52,065 nucleotides of DNA from CAYWGR01 sp964458015 (GTDB lineage Bacteria > Planctomycetota > Planctomycetia > Pirellulales > Thermoguttaceae), in the NCBI GenBank assembly GCA_964458015.1, contig CAYWGR010000013.1, positions 1 to 52,065 on the forward strand. Reading direction: 5' to 3'. Both the position numbers and the translations under genes were made by a program. Below the pieces are notes generated by a model. That model was not told the origin of the DNA. It did not search any database and was given only the letters and a program-made list of their open reading frames with translations. Shown here piece after piece: positions 1 to 8,429 of the stretch; the first letter of the stretch is position 1, and each line of letters starts with the position of its first letter.

Positions 1-1
1 G

Positions 2-49
2 CGACGAGAGGATCAGTTGGGGGAAGCAGTGGAACGTCTGGTTTATTAG
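2..49 (+). CDS. 3' end of an unidentified CDS (partial)
   Basis: Frame 2 is open from the window edge to TAG at 47-49 and reads RREDQLGEAVERLVY. A strong intrinsic terminator follows 11 bases later, which supports this as a real gene end. Fifteen codons are too few to name the protein. Confidence 0.35.
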   Translation, partial: RREDQLGEAVERLVY

Positions 50-59
50 AGGGAGAGAA

Positions 60-93
60 GCCCCTCACGGCAAAGCCGTGAGGGGCTTTGTTG
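60..93 (+). terminator. Intrinsic terminator
   Basis: A perfect 12-bp GC-rich stem with an AAA loop is followed by a short T-rich run. It closes the partial CDS that ends at 49. Confidence 0.8.
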
Positions 94-117
94 TCACTTG
101 TTCACAAAGGAGAAAGC

Positions 118-267
118 ATGATGGAAAAAACTATGACTTTAGCGACCGTGATTGTTGTCGGCATTGCCCTATTATTTGGACTGCCAGGAGCACTGACAAC
201 TTTTGCGTTCAGTATTCCACTTGGTGTTGTATTGTGGGTGGTGGCGAAATTGCTCAGGTGGATGTAG
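118..267 (+). CDS. Small two-helix membrane peptide, 49 aa
   Basis: This short ORF starts with tandem ATG codons (118 and 121) behind a good Shine-Dalgarno site, AAAGGAG at about 106-112. The product is almost entirely hydrophobic. Residues about 8-22 and 28-44 look like two transmembrane segments separated by a Gly-Pro-Gly turn, and the C-terminus is positive (KLLRWM). Intrinsic terminators lie on both sides (60-93 and 277-318), so it appears to be its own transcription unit. No family was recognised. It could be a stress-related membrane peptide or a type I toxin-like peptide, but nothing in the sequence decides this. Confidence 0.6.
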   Translation: MMEKTMTLATVIVVGIALLFGLPGALTTFAFSIPLGVVLWVVAKLLRWM

Positions 268-276
268 AGGGATAAG

Positions 277-318
277 CCCACTCCTCGCTTTGCGAGGAGT
301 GGGCGGTCCTTTTCTTTC
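277..318 (+). terminator. Intrinsic terminator
   Basis: A 12-bp perfect stem with a TTT loop is followed by a T-rich tail (CCTTTTCTTT). It lies 10 bases after the stop of the small membrane peptide. Confidence 0.8.
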
Positions 319-324
319 AACGGG

Positions 325-639
325 AGAAAACCGCAACTGTCCAACAGCGTCTCTGCCAAACTGGAAATCATGGCGTCTGAAATGGACAACACGAATGTGT
401 CACCGACTGCCATCGTTGCGGATGAGTATCCCGAGCAATTCGCATCCCCGACAAAGAGCCTCCTTTGGTTCTGGCTTCTGCTGTGAAACCAAACAACGTT
501 GCTACTGGGCGACCCAGACAAGTTCCTCCAACCCTACTTGGACAGAGCAAGATCGCTCTTCCCGAATTGGGCAGGCTTTGAACCAGAACGGCTGATGATG
601 ACGGATGAGATTAGGCGGGTTTGTCCGGATGGGGGGTAA
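325..639 (+). pseudogene. Probable decayed protein-coding gene
   Basis: Frame 1 reads as natural protein from about 325 to 440 (for example KLEIMASEMDNTNVSPTAIV) and again from about 500 to the TAA at 637 (for example GDPDKFLQPYLDRARSLFPN). It is interrupted by TGA at 484. Between about 435 and 500 the protein-like reading moves to frame 3 (IRIPDKEPPLVLASAVKPNN). The simplest reading is one ancestral gene with two compensating frameshifts. A selenocysteine TGA is possible but less likely, because frame 1 just before the stop looks non-coding. The family was not recognised. Confidence 0.35.
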
Positions 640-794
640 TTTGCAGCTAAGAATGACGTCGCCTTCAAGACAAAACTCACCTCTGTAATCACTTTGGCTG
701 TGTCCTAGCCCATACCCAGAAGTTCAGCGCCAAATGGACGCAGCAGATCGTCACGAGACGTAAGCAGCCATGCTGGTATAGTCAACAAACCTAG

Positions 795-868
795 TGGGCG
801 GTATCCGACTCGAACGGATGACCTCTTCGGTGTAAACGAAGCGTTCTAACCAACTGAACTAACCGCCC
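795..868 (-). tRNA. tRNA-Val (anticodon TAC)
   Basis: On the minus strand a complete 74-nt cloverleaf can be drawn. It has the acceptor GGGCGGT paired with ACCGCCC, a D arm with AGTTGGTTA, an anticodon arm CTTCG-TTTACAC-CGAAG, and a T arm with GTTCGAGTC. The discriminator is A and CCA is not encoded. The loop gives anticodon TAC, so valine. Confidence 0.92.
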
Positions 869-959
869 TCTTCCACGTTTTCTCGGTTACAGATTTCCGT
901 TTTCAGGGTTACAAGGGTTACAGACAACAGAGCTGCAAAATACCATTATTTAACACGTA

Positions 960-1036
960 TGGGTGATTATTGTGATGCTAAAAACGCCCCTGCAACCGTG
1001 TAAACGTGGCGCTCTAACCAACTGAGCTAATCGCCC
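960..1036 (-). pseudogene. Degenerate tRNA-Val copy
   Basis: The 5' half on the minus strand is a normal tRNA: acceptor GGGCGAT, a D arm with AGTTGGTTA, and the start of an anticodon arm around TTTACAC. The 3' side of the anticodon stem is wrong and no T arm can be formed. A plausible 3' acceptor strand (ATCACCC plus A) lies at the right distance with one mismatch. It sits 91 bases upstream of the intact tRNA-Val and is probably an old tandem duplicate that has decayed. Confidence 0.6.
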
Positions 1037-1056
1037 GACGAAAGGATTAGTATAAA

Positions 1057-3927
1057 TCATCTTCGGTCAGATGGGTATACCCCGCCGATGTCGTTGTCGC
1101 GATTGACATCGAACCGGCTGGATCCGCGCGGCGAGGCATCGGCCGATGGAACAGGCGGCAGCCGGATCGACTGGCAACCGGGCGCCCCGGCAGCCGAGTC
1201 GCCGAACGTCGGATCTTCCAGAGTATAATCGCCGGGCTCTATGCCGTGCAACGGCCGCGCGGCATCCGGCGTTTTTTTCCAGAAAATCCGTTCCGTCCCG
1301 GAGTGTGTTTCGCGTGAGGGGCCCCAATAGTTCTTCCAGCCGTCGAAAGTCATCAAATCCGGCGGAATATCGGCATCATTGCCGCGAATCGACCAGAATA
1401 CATCGATATTTTGATAATAAACCCGGTCGCCGCTCCAGAGGAACCGTTGGCGGAAGCTGTCGATTCCAACCCCGCCCTCTTGCTGGATCAAAGGTACGCC
1501 GGCCGATCCAACCAAAATACAATTGTTGCAGGCAAACTGAACGGTTAATTGGTACGGGCTCGAAACCGTGTTGGTCAGTCGGCAAAGACCGCCTAGAACC
1601 ACTGCCGTCACATGGCGAAGCTCGATACGCAACATCTCATCGAGCCTCGACGACGTTTGGCTGCCGCTGGTCGTCAGAAAACGCTGACTTGTGGCCAGCA
1701 GCCCGTTATTCCATTGCACGTGGACGGGCTGAAGGTCTTCGACGCGAAGGAAATCAGCCTCGCCTCGCGCAACGCAATCTGTTAAATCAAGGGTGGCCAA
1801 CGGGGTGGCCGCCGGGATGCCGTCGATGGTTGCGTTGCTGTCGGACGATGAACGGCCACGGAAAAACGCGACGTCTTGATGGTAGGCCGCGCCTTGCGAA
1901 GTGGCGTTATCCACCGTGAGAACGCATCGTTCGAGCCGAACCATAACGCCGCCCCAAGTTTCGAATAACGACCAGCTATCGGCCGGCACATCGCGCGGAA
2001 CATGCAGTTCGACCGCAATATCGCTCAAGGTCAGTTGCCCTGTCGTGAGACCGAACATGCCGCGGGGATATTTAATGGGATCGACGCCGGTCGGGCGAAA
2101 CACGATACGCGGCCGATATCCTTTAGCGGCACGAATTGCAATCTGCTGATTCGAGATTTTAAGAGGCTGCTCTTCCCGCGGACCGTCGAAACGCAATTCG
2201 ATCACGTCGCCGCTCTTAGCAGCGGCGAAAGCGGCATTGAGCGTGGAGAATTGATCTTCACCTTGAGGGTTCGCGGTGACGACCAACAATCCCGCTTGTT
2301 TCGCAGCGGTTATAGCCGTGGCCGCGGAATTGCCGGGCTGTTTTGGCAAACGAGCGGCGGCAGCCGAGGCGACCGCATTATTCTGAGCGGCATCCGCGCC
2401 GCCGGCTTGTGATGTTTTTTCGCCCGTCACGGAAAGCTCGCCGTGGCTGGGCGTAAAACCAAGCCCGGAGGGCGTCGTCGGTTCATCTCCCGGCGTGCGA
2501 GGAGAAGCGGTTGGCTTGGCAACATTGGCCGGAGTCGTTTCCTTGCGTGCGGTCGTATCCGCCGTTTTTTTCTCGGGGGATTTAACCGTCTTTTGCGAAC
2601 GGCGAGCACTGGCGGCCGATGTATCTTCATGCGAATCGGCCGGCAAGGATCGCGTCGGCTTGCTCGCCCCAGCGGCCGGCTGATTTGGCCGCGAATCTTC
2701 AGCATCGATCGACGGCGGAGGCAACGACTCATCGCGATGGGCCGAAGTCGACCAATACCGATCCAACAACACCACAATGCAAATCAGCGCCGCCACGGGC
2801 GCGATCCAGGGCAAATGTCGCTGGATCAGCGACATCGAGGATTCTTGCGGCACAAGCCAAATGCGACTCGTGGGACTCATCGGTCGCAGGCCAATCTGCT
2901 CGGCCAGCAACAGTAAATCGCCCACCAAATCAGACGGACCGGCGTAGCGATGCCGTGGATCCTTGGCCATCATCTTCCGCAAAATCCGGCTCAGCTCCTC
3001 GGGCAGTTCCGGGCGGAATTGCTGGATGTCGGGCGGTTGGTCGCCTTGGTGCTGAAGCAGTTTTTGCAGCACCGTGCCCTCGGGAAACGGCGGCTGGCCC
3101 GACAGCATGAAAAAGAACGTGCAGCCCAACGAATAAATATCGCTGCGGATATCGGCATTGCGCGGATCGCGCGCTTGTTCGGGCGAAATATAATCGAACG
3201 TGCCGAGCGTCACGCCGCTGGCGGTTAAATCGGCGACGGCGGGATCGGGATGACGCAAGCGAGCCAAGCCCATGTCGATCAGCTTGACTCGTCCTTCCGG
3301 CGTAATCAAAACGTTCGACGGCTTGATGTCGCGATGCACCACCGCCCTGGCATCCGCATGCGCCAACGCTTCGGCCACTTGCAGGGTGTAGCTGACCGCC
3401 TCGGCTAGGGGCAACGGCCCCTTCCGCTCGACAAGCAACCGAACGTTCACGCCTTCGATGAACTCGAAAACGATATAGTGCAGCCCGCGATCTTCGCCGA
3501 CGTAAAATACTCGGGCGATGTTGTCGTGGTCGAGCCGGGCCGAGGATTGGGCCTCGTTTTGAAATCGCTGCAAGGCATCGGCATCGGTCGCTTGCTCGGG
3601 CGCGAGAATTTTAAGAGCGACAGTGCGACCGAGCTGGGTATCGATCGCGCGGAAGACGCGGCCCATGCCCCCCCCGCCGACATATTCGACCAACTCGAAA
3701 TGCCCCATCCGGTCGCCCGGCATCACGCGGCCCTCTAGTATCCGAAACACCGAATCCGATACGTTCGGCGGGGTTGTCGGCGGCCGATTGGTGATAATCG
3801 TAGGCTCATCGTGGAGAGGCCGAGCTGATTTATGCGAAGATGACGACGAACCTTCGGCGCGAACCTTACTCTCCTCGCTAGGAGGCGGCACGGGAGTCCG
3901 TCGGATGTCGGAGGCGGTTTCGTTCAT
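1057..3927 (-). CDS. Membrane Ser/Thr protein kinase with secreted C-terminal domain
   Basis: This is a 956-residue Hanks-type kinase. The kinase domain spans about residues 76-342. It has a Gly-rich loop (GGGGMGRVF, 84-92), Lys at about 106 in VALKIL, the catalytic loop HRDIKPSN (198-205), DMG in place of DFG (218-220) and SPE in place of APE (248-250). One membrane helix lies at about 373-390 after the kinase. A Pro/Thr/Ser/Ala-rich linker of about 150 residues follows. The last roughly 400 residues start with a segment resembling pectin-lyase-type parallel beta-helix proteins (DGPREEQPLKI). The topology implied is a cytoplasmic kinase with an external sensor or binding domain. The gene is monocistronic. 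The kinase call is firm; the beta-helix call is inference. Confidence 0.9.
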   Translation of the reverse strand: MNETASDIRRTPVPPPSEESKVRAEGSSSSSHKSARPLHDEPTIITNRPPTTPPNVSDSVFRILEGRVMPGDRMGHFELVEYVGGGGMGRVFRAIDTQLGRTVALKILAPEQATDADALQRFQNEAQSSARLDHDNIARVFYVGEDRGLHYIVFEFIEGVNVRLLVERKGPLPLAEAVSYTLQVAEALAHADARAVVHRDIKPSNVLITPEGRVKLIDMGLARLRHPDPAVADLTASGVTLGTFDYISPEQARDPRNADIRSDIYSLGCTFFFMLSGQPPFPEGTVLQKLLQHQGDQPPDIQQFRPELPEELSRILRKMMAKDPRHRYAGPSDLVGDLLLLAEQIGLRPMSPTSRIWLVPQESSMSLIQRHLPWIAPVAALICIVVLLDRYWSTSAHRDESLPPPSIDAEDSRPNQPAAGASKPTRSLPADSHEDTSAASARRSQKTVKSPEKKTADTTARKETTPANVAKPTASPRTPGDEPTTPSGLGFTPSHGELSVTGEKTSQAGGADAAQNNAVASAAAARLPKQPGNSAATAITAAKQAGLLVVTANPQGEDQFSTLNAAFAAAKSGDVIELRFDGPREEQPLKISNQQIAIRAAKGYRPRIVFRPTGVDPIKYPRGMFGLTTGQLTLSDIAVELHVPRDVPADSWSLFETWGGVMVRLERCVLTVDNATSQGAAYHQDVAFFRGRSSSDSNATIDGIPAATPLATLDLTDCVARGEADFLRVEDLQPVHVQWNNGLLATSQRFLTTSGSQTSSRLDEMLRIELRHVTAVVLGGLCRLTNTVSSPYQLTVQFACNNCILVGSAGVPLIQQEGGVGIDSFRQRFLWSGDRVYYQNIDVFWSIRGNDADIPPDLMTFDGWKNYWGPSRETHSGTERIFWKKTPDAARPLHGIEPGDYTLEDPTFGDSAAGAPGCQSIRLPPVPSADASPRGSSRFDVNRDNDIGGVYPSDRR

Positions 3928-4206
3928 GCACCAGCTTCTTGAGGCTGATTCTTACAGACAATCCTCGGATTCGTGCCTGCCCGCTTTACGAGAGCCGCAC
4001 CAAAATCGCGCTGGGCGAATGCCCTTTTGATAGATAAGTTCAACACGAATCCAAGAAGCTCCATTTTAGTCACCCGCGGAAACCAGGTCAACTTACCGAT
4101 CAACTCTGCTCAGGTGCTTTCATTGACCTGGAAAGCGCGGTAGAATACAGAAGTTCGCAAATCTTTCCTGCCTGTTTATTCTTCCCGTTATTTTTGGAAC
4201 CCCCCC

Positions 4207-5094
4207 ATGAAAAGTAACTTGAATCGCCGTGGTTTTCTGAAGACTTCCGCCGCCGTCGGCCTTGGCATTGGAATGGCCGGCCTGCCCGGCGTACACCTGT
4301 CGGCCGCTGAAAAACTGACCGCCGGAACTCCGAATGCCGACAAACTTGGCTGGCGCCTCGGTATGCAAGCGTGGACTTTCCACCAAAACACTTTCTTCGA
4401 GGCCGTCGATCAGACTGCTTCTCTTGGCCTACACTATATCGAAGCCATTCCCGGCCAACGCATCAGCGACAAACTCAATGGCACCATGGGCCCCGGGCTT
4501 TCGGCCGATATGCGCAAGGAAGTGCTGAAGAAATTGAGTGATTCGGGCGTCAAGATGATCAATATCGGCGTAGGCGGCTACGGTCGTCCCGATTTTGAAT
4601 TCGCCAAGGAGATGGGCATCGAAACGATCGTCTCCGAGCCGGAGAAAGAGAACGAGTTCGAGGCCATCGACAAGCTATGCCAAGAGTTCGGCCTCAATTT
4701 GGCCATCCATAACCACCCGAAAGAGTCTCACTACTGGAACCCCGATACCGTCTTGAAGGTCTGCGAAGGGCGCAGCAAGCGGATCGGTTCTTGCTCGGAC
4801 ACCGGCCACTGGCCGCGATCCGGCTTGAAGCCCATTGATTGCCTGAAGAAACTGGAAGGCCGGATTATCAGTTTCCACCTGAAGGATCTCGACAAGTTCG
4901 CCCACGATGGGCATGACGTGCCCTGGGGAACAGGCGTGTGCGATATCAAAGGCATTCTGACCGAAGTACAACGGCAGAAACTCACGCCGGTGTTCTCGAT
5001 CGAGTACGAATACAACTGGGGCAAGGCCTTGCCCGAGATTGCCAAGTGCGTCGAGTACTTCGACAAAGTAGCAGGCGAACTGGCCAAGAGCTAG
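4207..5094 (+). CDS. Sugar phosphate isomerase/epimerase-like TIM-barrel protein, Tat-exported
   Basis: This 295-residue protein belongs to the xylose isomerase-like TIM-barrel group (AP endonuclease family 2 fold). The N-terminus has a twin-arginine motif (NRRGFLKTSAAVG, residues 6-18), a hydrophobic stretch and a cleavage region near LSAAE, so export by the Tat system is expected. The barrel shows the family signatures: AIHNHPKES and CSDTGHW contain the His and Asp residues that usually bind the metal, and FHLKDLD and SIEYEYNW lie near the C-terminal strands. The substrate cannot be read from the sequence; keto-sugars or inositol derivatives are typical. It is followed by a strong terminator and appears monocistronic. 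Confidence 0.85.
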   Translation: MKSNLNRRGFLKTSAAVGLGIGMAGLPGVHLSAAEKLTAGTPNADKLGWRLGMQAWTFHQNTFFEAVDQTASLGLHYIEAIPGQRISDKLNGTMGPGLSADMRKEVLKKLSDSGVKMINIGVGGYGRPDFEFAKEMGIETIVSEPEKENEFEAIDKLCQEFGLNLAIHNHPKESHYWNPDTVLKVCEGRSKRIGSCSDTGHWPRSGLKPIDCLKKLEGRIISFHLKDLDKFAHDGHDVPWGTGVCDIKGILTEVQRQKLTPVFSIEYEYNWGKALPEIAKCVEYFDKVAGELAKS

Positions 5095-5116
5095 TCAACC
5101 TAACTCACCGAAACTC

Positions 5117-5162
5117 ACACGGGGACGGCCGCGATCGAAGCAGCCGTCCCCGGTGTTTTTCT
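5117..5162 (+). terminator. Intrinsic terminator
   Basis: An inverted repeat (ACACGGGGACGGC with GCCGTCCCCGGTGT) is followed by TTTTTCTT, 22 bases after the stop of the isomerase-like gene. Confidence 0.75.
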
Positions 5163-5443
5163 TGACTGCCAAGACTGCGCAAACTAACACCTATCGACCA
5201 ATCCTCGATGGACACTTGAGTGAATAAGAACTGAAGGAATGCCCAAACATTAGGCAGTAGGGTCGCTGCTTAATTTACAGGCACGCACGCCTCGCTTGCG
5301 GGCACTGTGCTAGCATTGCTGTAACTGCTTGCACGATAAGGATATCGGTCTCGCCCTTGACTTCTTGCAGAGGATACCTTCAAGCCATCGCCATTACGAC
5401 GCTGGCTATTCCCCATGAAATTCACTTGAAGGAGTCTTTGGGC
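5163..5443. other. Intergenic region without recognised genes
   Basis: No ORF with convincing protein character is seen on either strand. An upstream ATG at 5357 is in frame with the next gene, but the Shine-Dalgarno site supports the later start. The region probably holds that gene's promoter, which could not be placed with confidence. Confidence 0.4.
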
Positions 5444-5830
5444 ATGATTGCCGCCGATGTACAGAACGAAATCAAACAAGTAGCCGAACAGTTGTATGCC
5501 CAGGGAACGGATTGGGTTACTTTCTATCGCGAAATCCTGAGCACGAAGGGCATCGTTCGTCGTCGCTTCCCTTCGCTCGAACAATTCGCCCTCTTTGAAC
5601 AAACAGAGGCCTACCAAGATCTCTTGCTTCTACTAACGGAACTGCGTAAGAAGAGCCCCCTTGAGATGGAGGATGCCGAGCCCACGCGCGTCATCACGGT
5701 TCGACTGCCCAAGAGCATGCACGAAACTTTGCGCGACGAGGCCTTTGATCGCCATACGAGCATGAATAAACTGTGCGTTTCTAAGCTGCTACAGTTTATC
5801 GACAAGGACAAAGTGCCAACCGAAAAGTAG
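5444..5830 (+). CDS. Ribbon-helix-helix domain protein, 128 aa
   Basis: The start at 5444 is chosen because AAGGAG (5429-5434) lies 9 bases upstream; a longer frame back to 5357 has no such site. The first roughly 75 residues are predicted helical and charged (DWVTFYREILSTKGIVRRRF). The C-terminal roughly 45 residues fit a ribbon-helix-helix fold: a strand with alternating side chains (TRVITVRLPKSM) then two helices (HETLRDEAFD and SMNKLCVSKLLQFI). This is the arrangement of HicB/Arc-type DNA-binding domains, so a transcriptional regulator or an antitoxin-like role is likely. No toxin gene is adjacent. Confidence 0.7.
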   Translation: MIAADVQNEIKQVAEQLYAQGTDWVTFYREILSTKGIVRRRFPSLEQFALFEQTEAYQDLLLLLTELRKKSPLEMEDAEPTRVITVRLPKSMHETLRDEAFDRHTSMNKLCVSKLLQFIDKDKVPTEK

Positions 5831-6309
5831 TTGTGGTATCCCACAATGCTATCAGTGCTAGCAATACAACCTCTTGTGTATCAAGGAGTTAAGTAGCACA
5901 AAATGCTGATATTGCTTGCGAGACTGGAGATGCGTATCTAAACTCTCAGACGACTTGCACTTCAATCGACGGTGACACGTCGAAGCAAAGGAGTAAACGG
6001 GCCAAACGATAAGGACATCGACACGGAAATGCGCGTCCAGGGCAGGACACGCCGGCATCCGTTCAAAATACCAAGGGGCAACCTGTTCGCGCTTGTCGTG
6101 GGCAGGGCAATCAGAAAGCAGCATATCCGCAACAATCTCGGATATGCCCCCCCCTGGCCGACTATCCGTGACATGTCCCTTCGTTATCCTTTTCGCCGTC
6201 CGGGCTCATTCGAGCCGCTTGAACCGCGCATAACCTTTGGCCTTTTATTCTTGTGCTTCCACAGCCGACCAGACACAGGATGTGTCGAGAAATAAGGAGT
6301 GCAAGAGAT
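5831..6309. other. Intergenic region with a FEPLEPR-containing short ORF
   Basis: Most of this 479-base stretch shows nothing convincing. A 40-codon ORF at 6173-6295 (plus strand) begins MSLRYPFRRPGSFEPLEPR. That resembles the extreme N-terminus of large secreted planctomycete proteins, which often carry an LEPR motif before a hydrophobic segment. Here the frame ends soon after, so it may be a remnant. A Shine-Dalgarno site for the next gene lies at about 6295-6299. Confidence 0.3.
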
Positions 6310-7056
6310 ATGGCTACCAAACCATTGATTGGGGTCAATGTAGATTATCGCTCCGCGCGAAAGGATTCCCCCGCCTACTGTTTTCTTCATGCCGGCTACT
6401 GCAATTCGCTGATCAAGTCCGGCGCGGTTCCGATGTTGATTCCGCCGCTGGACGACGAAGCCGACATGCGGCGCGTTTTGGACTTGCTGGATGGCATGCT
6501 TTTCATCGGCGGCGCCGATCTCGACTGCCGGCAAGACGGTTTCATGCTGCATCCCTCGATGCGGGTGCTCGATCCGCGCCGCGAGGGTTTCGACCGCCGG
6601 TTGATGAATATGGTCGCCGCGCGGCGGATGCCCGTGATGGGCGTCGGGTGTGGAATGCAATTGCTGAACGTTTCGCAGGGCGGCAATCTCTTCCTGCATC
6701 TGCCCGAGGATATGCCGAAGGCGCTGCCGCACGTTGACGCCTTGGATCCCAACCACCGTCATGCCTTGGAAATCGAGATGGGCACTTTGATGGAACGTGT
6801 GTACGGCGAAGGCGAAATCCGCGTCAACAGCATGCATCACATGGCCATTGACGACGTGGCGCCGGGCTTTGCCATCACGGCACGCTGTCCCGACGGCGTC
6901 GTCGAAGCCATTGAAAGCACCATGGACGATTGGTTTGCTTTCGGCACGCAATTCCATCCCGAAGGCGAATCGGCTTCGGCCTTGGATCTGCGAATCTTCG
7001 AGGAATTCGTGACCGGCATTACGGGCGAAGTACTGGAAATGCGCATGGTCGCTTAA
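6310..7056 (+). CDS. Peptidase C26 (PuuD-like) class I amidotransferase-fold protein
   Basis: This 248-residue protein has the layout of gamma-glutamyl-gamma-aminobutyrate hydrolases: GVNVDYR near the N-terminus, FIGGADLD (65-72), the nucleophile-elbow region GVGCGMQLLNVSQGG (111-125), and QFHPE (214-218) holding the catalytic His216 and Glu218. The usual elbow is G-I-C-R-G-M-Q. Here the Cys position is Gly113 and the only Cys is one residue later (Cys114), so normal hydrolysis is uncertain. The start at 6310 has AAGGAG upstream. The next gene, AnmK-like, starts 14 bases after the stop, so the two are probably co-transcribed and may act on related cell-wall or gamma-glutamyl compounds; that link is inference. 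Confidence 0.8.
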   Translation: MATKPLIGVNVDYRSARKDSPAYCFLHAGYCNSLIKSGAVPMLIPPLDDEADMRRVLDLLDGMLFIGGADLDCRQDGFMLHPSMRVLDPRREGFDRRLMNMVAARRMPVMGVGCGMQLLNVSQGGNLFLHLPEDMPKALPHVDALDPNHRHALEIEMGTLMERVYGEGEIRVNSMHHMAIDDVAPGFAITARCPDGVVEAIESTMDDWFAFGTQFHPEGESASALDLRIFEEFVTGITGEVLEMRMVA

Positions 7057-7070
7057 CAACGGAAAATGTT

Positions 7071-8429
7071 ATGCTGAAGCATAACCCACCGGGGCCAAAC
7101 GCGCTGCGGCCTACCATGCCGCAGATTGCCGACGGCCGGCGTTGGTTGGCAGGCGCGGCCATTGCCTCGAAATGCGACCGCATGGAAGCGTCGCTTTTGG
7201 GCATACGCGGCCGAGGGCTCAACGCACAGACCGATGTGATCGGCGTTAGCTCGATCGGCATTCCGCGCGGAACAACCCTGTTGTTCGAGGCACTTGCGAA
7301 CGTTTCGGCCCATCCGGTTGCGTCGCTGGCGACATTGCGAACGCAGTTGGCCGAAACCGTTGCACCGTTGGTCCTCGATCTACTCGATTCGTTGGGCGTC
7401 GCGCCTAGTCGAGTGTTGGCTATTGGTGTTTGCGACCCAGGGATTTGGGAATTTCCCGAGGCGCAGGATAGCGGCGTCTTACGTCCGCCGGCAACCGGCG
7501 TTACAAGCCCCAAGGTTCATGGACGGAGCGAACCGACGGGTTATTTGGAGATTTGCGATCCTGCCCGATTGGCCGAGGCCACGGGCTTGAACGTGATCGA
7601 CGCTTTTGCCGCGCGGGATCTTGCGGTCGGAGGGCAAGGAGGCCCTTTGACTGCTCTGGCCGACTGGGTTTTGCTTCGCGATCCGCTGCGAAGCCGCGCC
7701 TTGTTGGATCTTGGCCGCACCGTGCGATTAAGCTATATCCCGCCCGTTCGCTTGGAACGCGCCGACGCCCGGGTGATTTCGTTCGAGGTTGGGCCGGGCA
7801 TGAGTCTGCTCGACACGCTCACGCAACGTTTGACCGGGGGCCAAAATCGTTTCGATCCCGGCGGTCGGATGGCGGTTCAGGGCCATCGCATCGCCGAATT
7901 GGAACAACATTGGTTGGCCAATCCCTATTTCGAATGTCCGCCGCCTCGATGGCATCCGCGCGGCGTGCGGCCTGAGCGTTTTTTGGCCGATGCCGTGCAA
8001 ATGGCCGTCGCTTCCGACTGGTCGGTGCGCGATCTGCTTTGCACGGCCACGCATTTTGTTGCCGAAATGGTCGCCCGGGCGATTTCGCGACGTTTGCCGG
8101 ACGATGCCAAGTTGGATGAAATCATCGTGACCGGCGGCGGACAGCATAACGGGATGTTGCTGCATGAAATCGGCAATTTGACGCGGAAACCGCTAGTCCG
8201 GCTCGCGGATCTCGGCATTTCAGCGGAATCCCTAGACCCGATCGAAGCGGCATTGATGGCAATGCTGCACCTCGACCAAGTGCCGGCCAATCCGACATCG
8301 ATCACCAAGGCCGCCACTCCCCGATTGCTCGGACGCCTTACCGGCGGCTCGCCGCAAAGCTGGCAACTATTGCTCGAAACATGCGCCAGCGGCAGTGCAG
8401 GCCATAGACCATTGCGCACGGCAGTGTGA
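7071..8429 (+). CDS. Anhydro-N-acetylmuramic acid kinase-like protein (AnmK family)
   Basis: This 452-residue protein is longer than E. coli AnmK (about 370). The family core is clear: LEICDPARLAEATGLNVIDA followed by FAARDLAVGGQGGPL, LLDLGRT, FEVGPGMSLLDTLTQRL and IIVTGGGQHNGML match AnmK blocks in order. The N-terminal ATP-binding signature, normally MSGTSxDGxD, is replaced by AIASKCDRMEA, and the usual D-T-G-P-G-N block reads E-V-G-P-G-M. True AnmK phosphorylates anhydroMurNAc during cell-wall recycling. The altered motifs make that activity doubtful, and a different substrate or a non-catalytic role is possible. It lies 14 bases after the PuuD-like gene. Confidence 0.75.
   Translation: MLKHNPPGPNALRPTMPQIADGRRWLAGAAIASKCDRMEASLLGIRGRGLNAQTDVIGVSSIGIPRGTTLLFEALANVSAHPVASLATLRTQLAETVAPLVLDLLDSLGVAPSRVLAIGVCDPGIWEFPEAQDSGVLRPPATGVTSPKVHGRSEPTGYLEICDPARLAEATGLNVIDAFAARDLAVGGQGGPLTALADWVLLRDPLRSRALLDLGRTVRLSYIPPVRLERADARVISFEVGPGMSLLDTLTQRLTGGQNRFDPGGRMAVQGHRIAELEQHWLANPYFECPPPRWHPRGVRPERFLADAVQMAVASDWSVRDLLCTATHFVAEMVARAISRRLPDDAKLDEIIVTGGGQHNGMLLHEIGNLTRKPLVRLADLGISAESLDPIEAALMAMLHLDQVPANPTSITKAATPRLLGRLTGGSPQSWQLLLETCASGSAGHRPLRTAV

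Noticed and set aside
484..486. TGA as a selenocysteine codon
   Set aside because: The frame before it does not look coding, and no convincing SECIS-like hairpin was seen after it; decay with frameshifts is simpler.
711..770. Minus-strand frame ending LTSRDDLLRPFGAELLGMG
   Set aside because: It reads like a protein end but has only about 20 codons and no start or upstream continuation past the tRNA.
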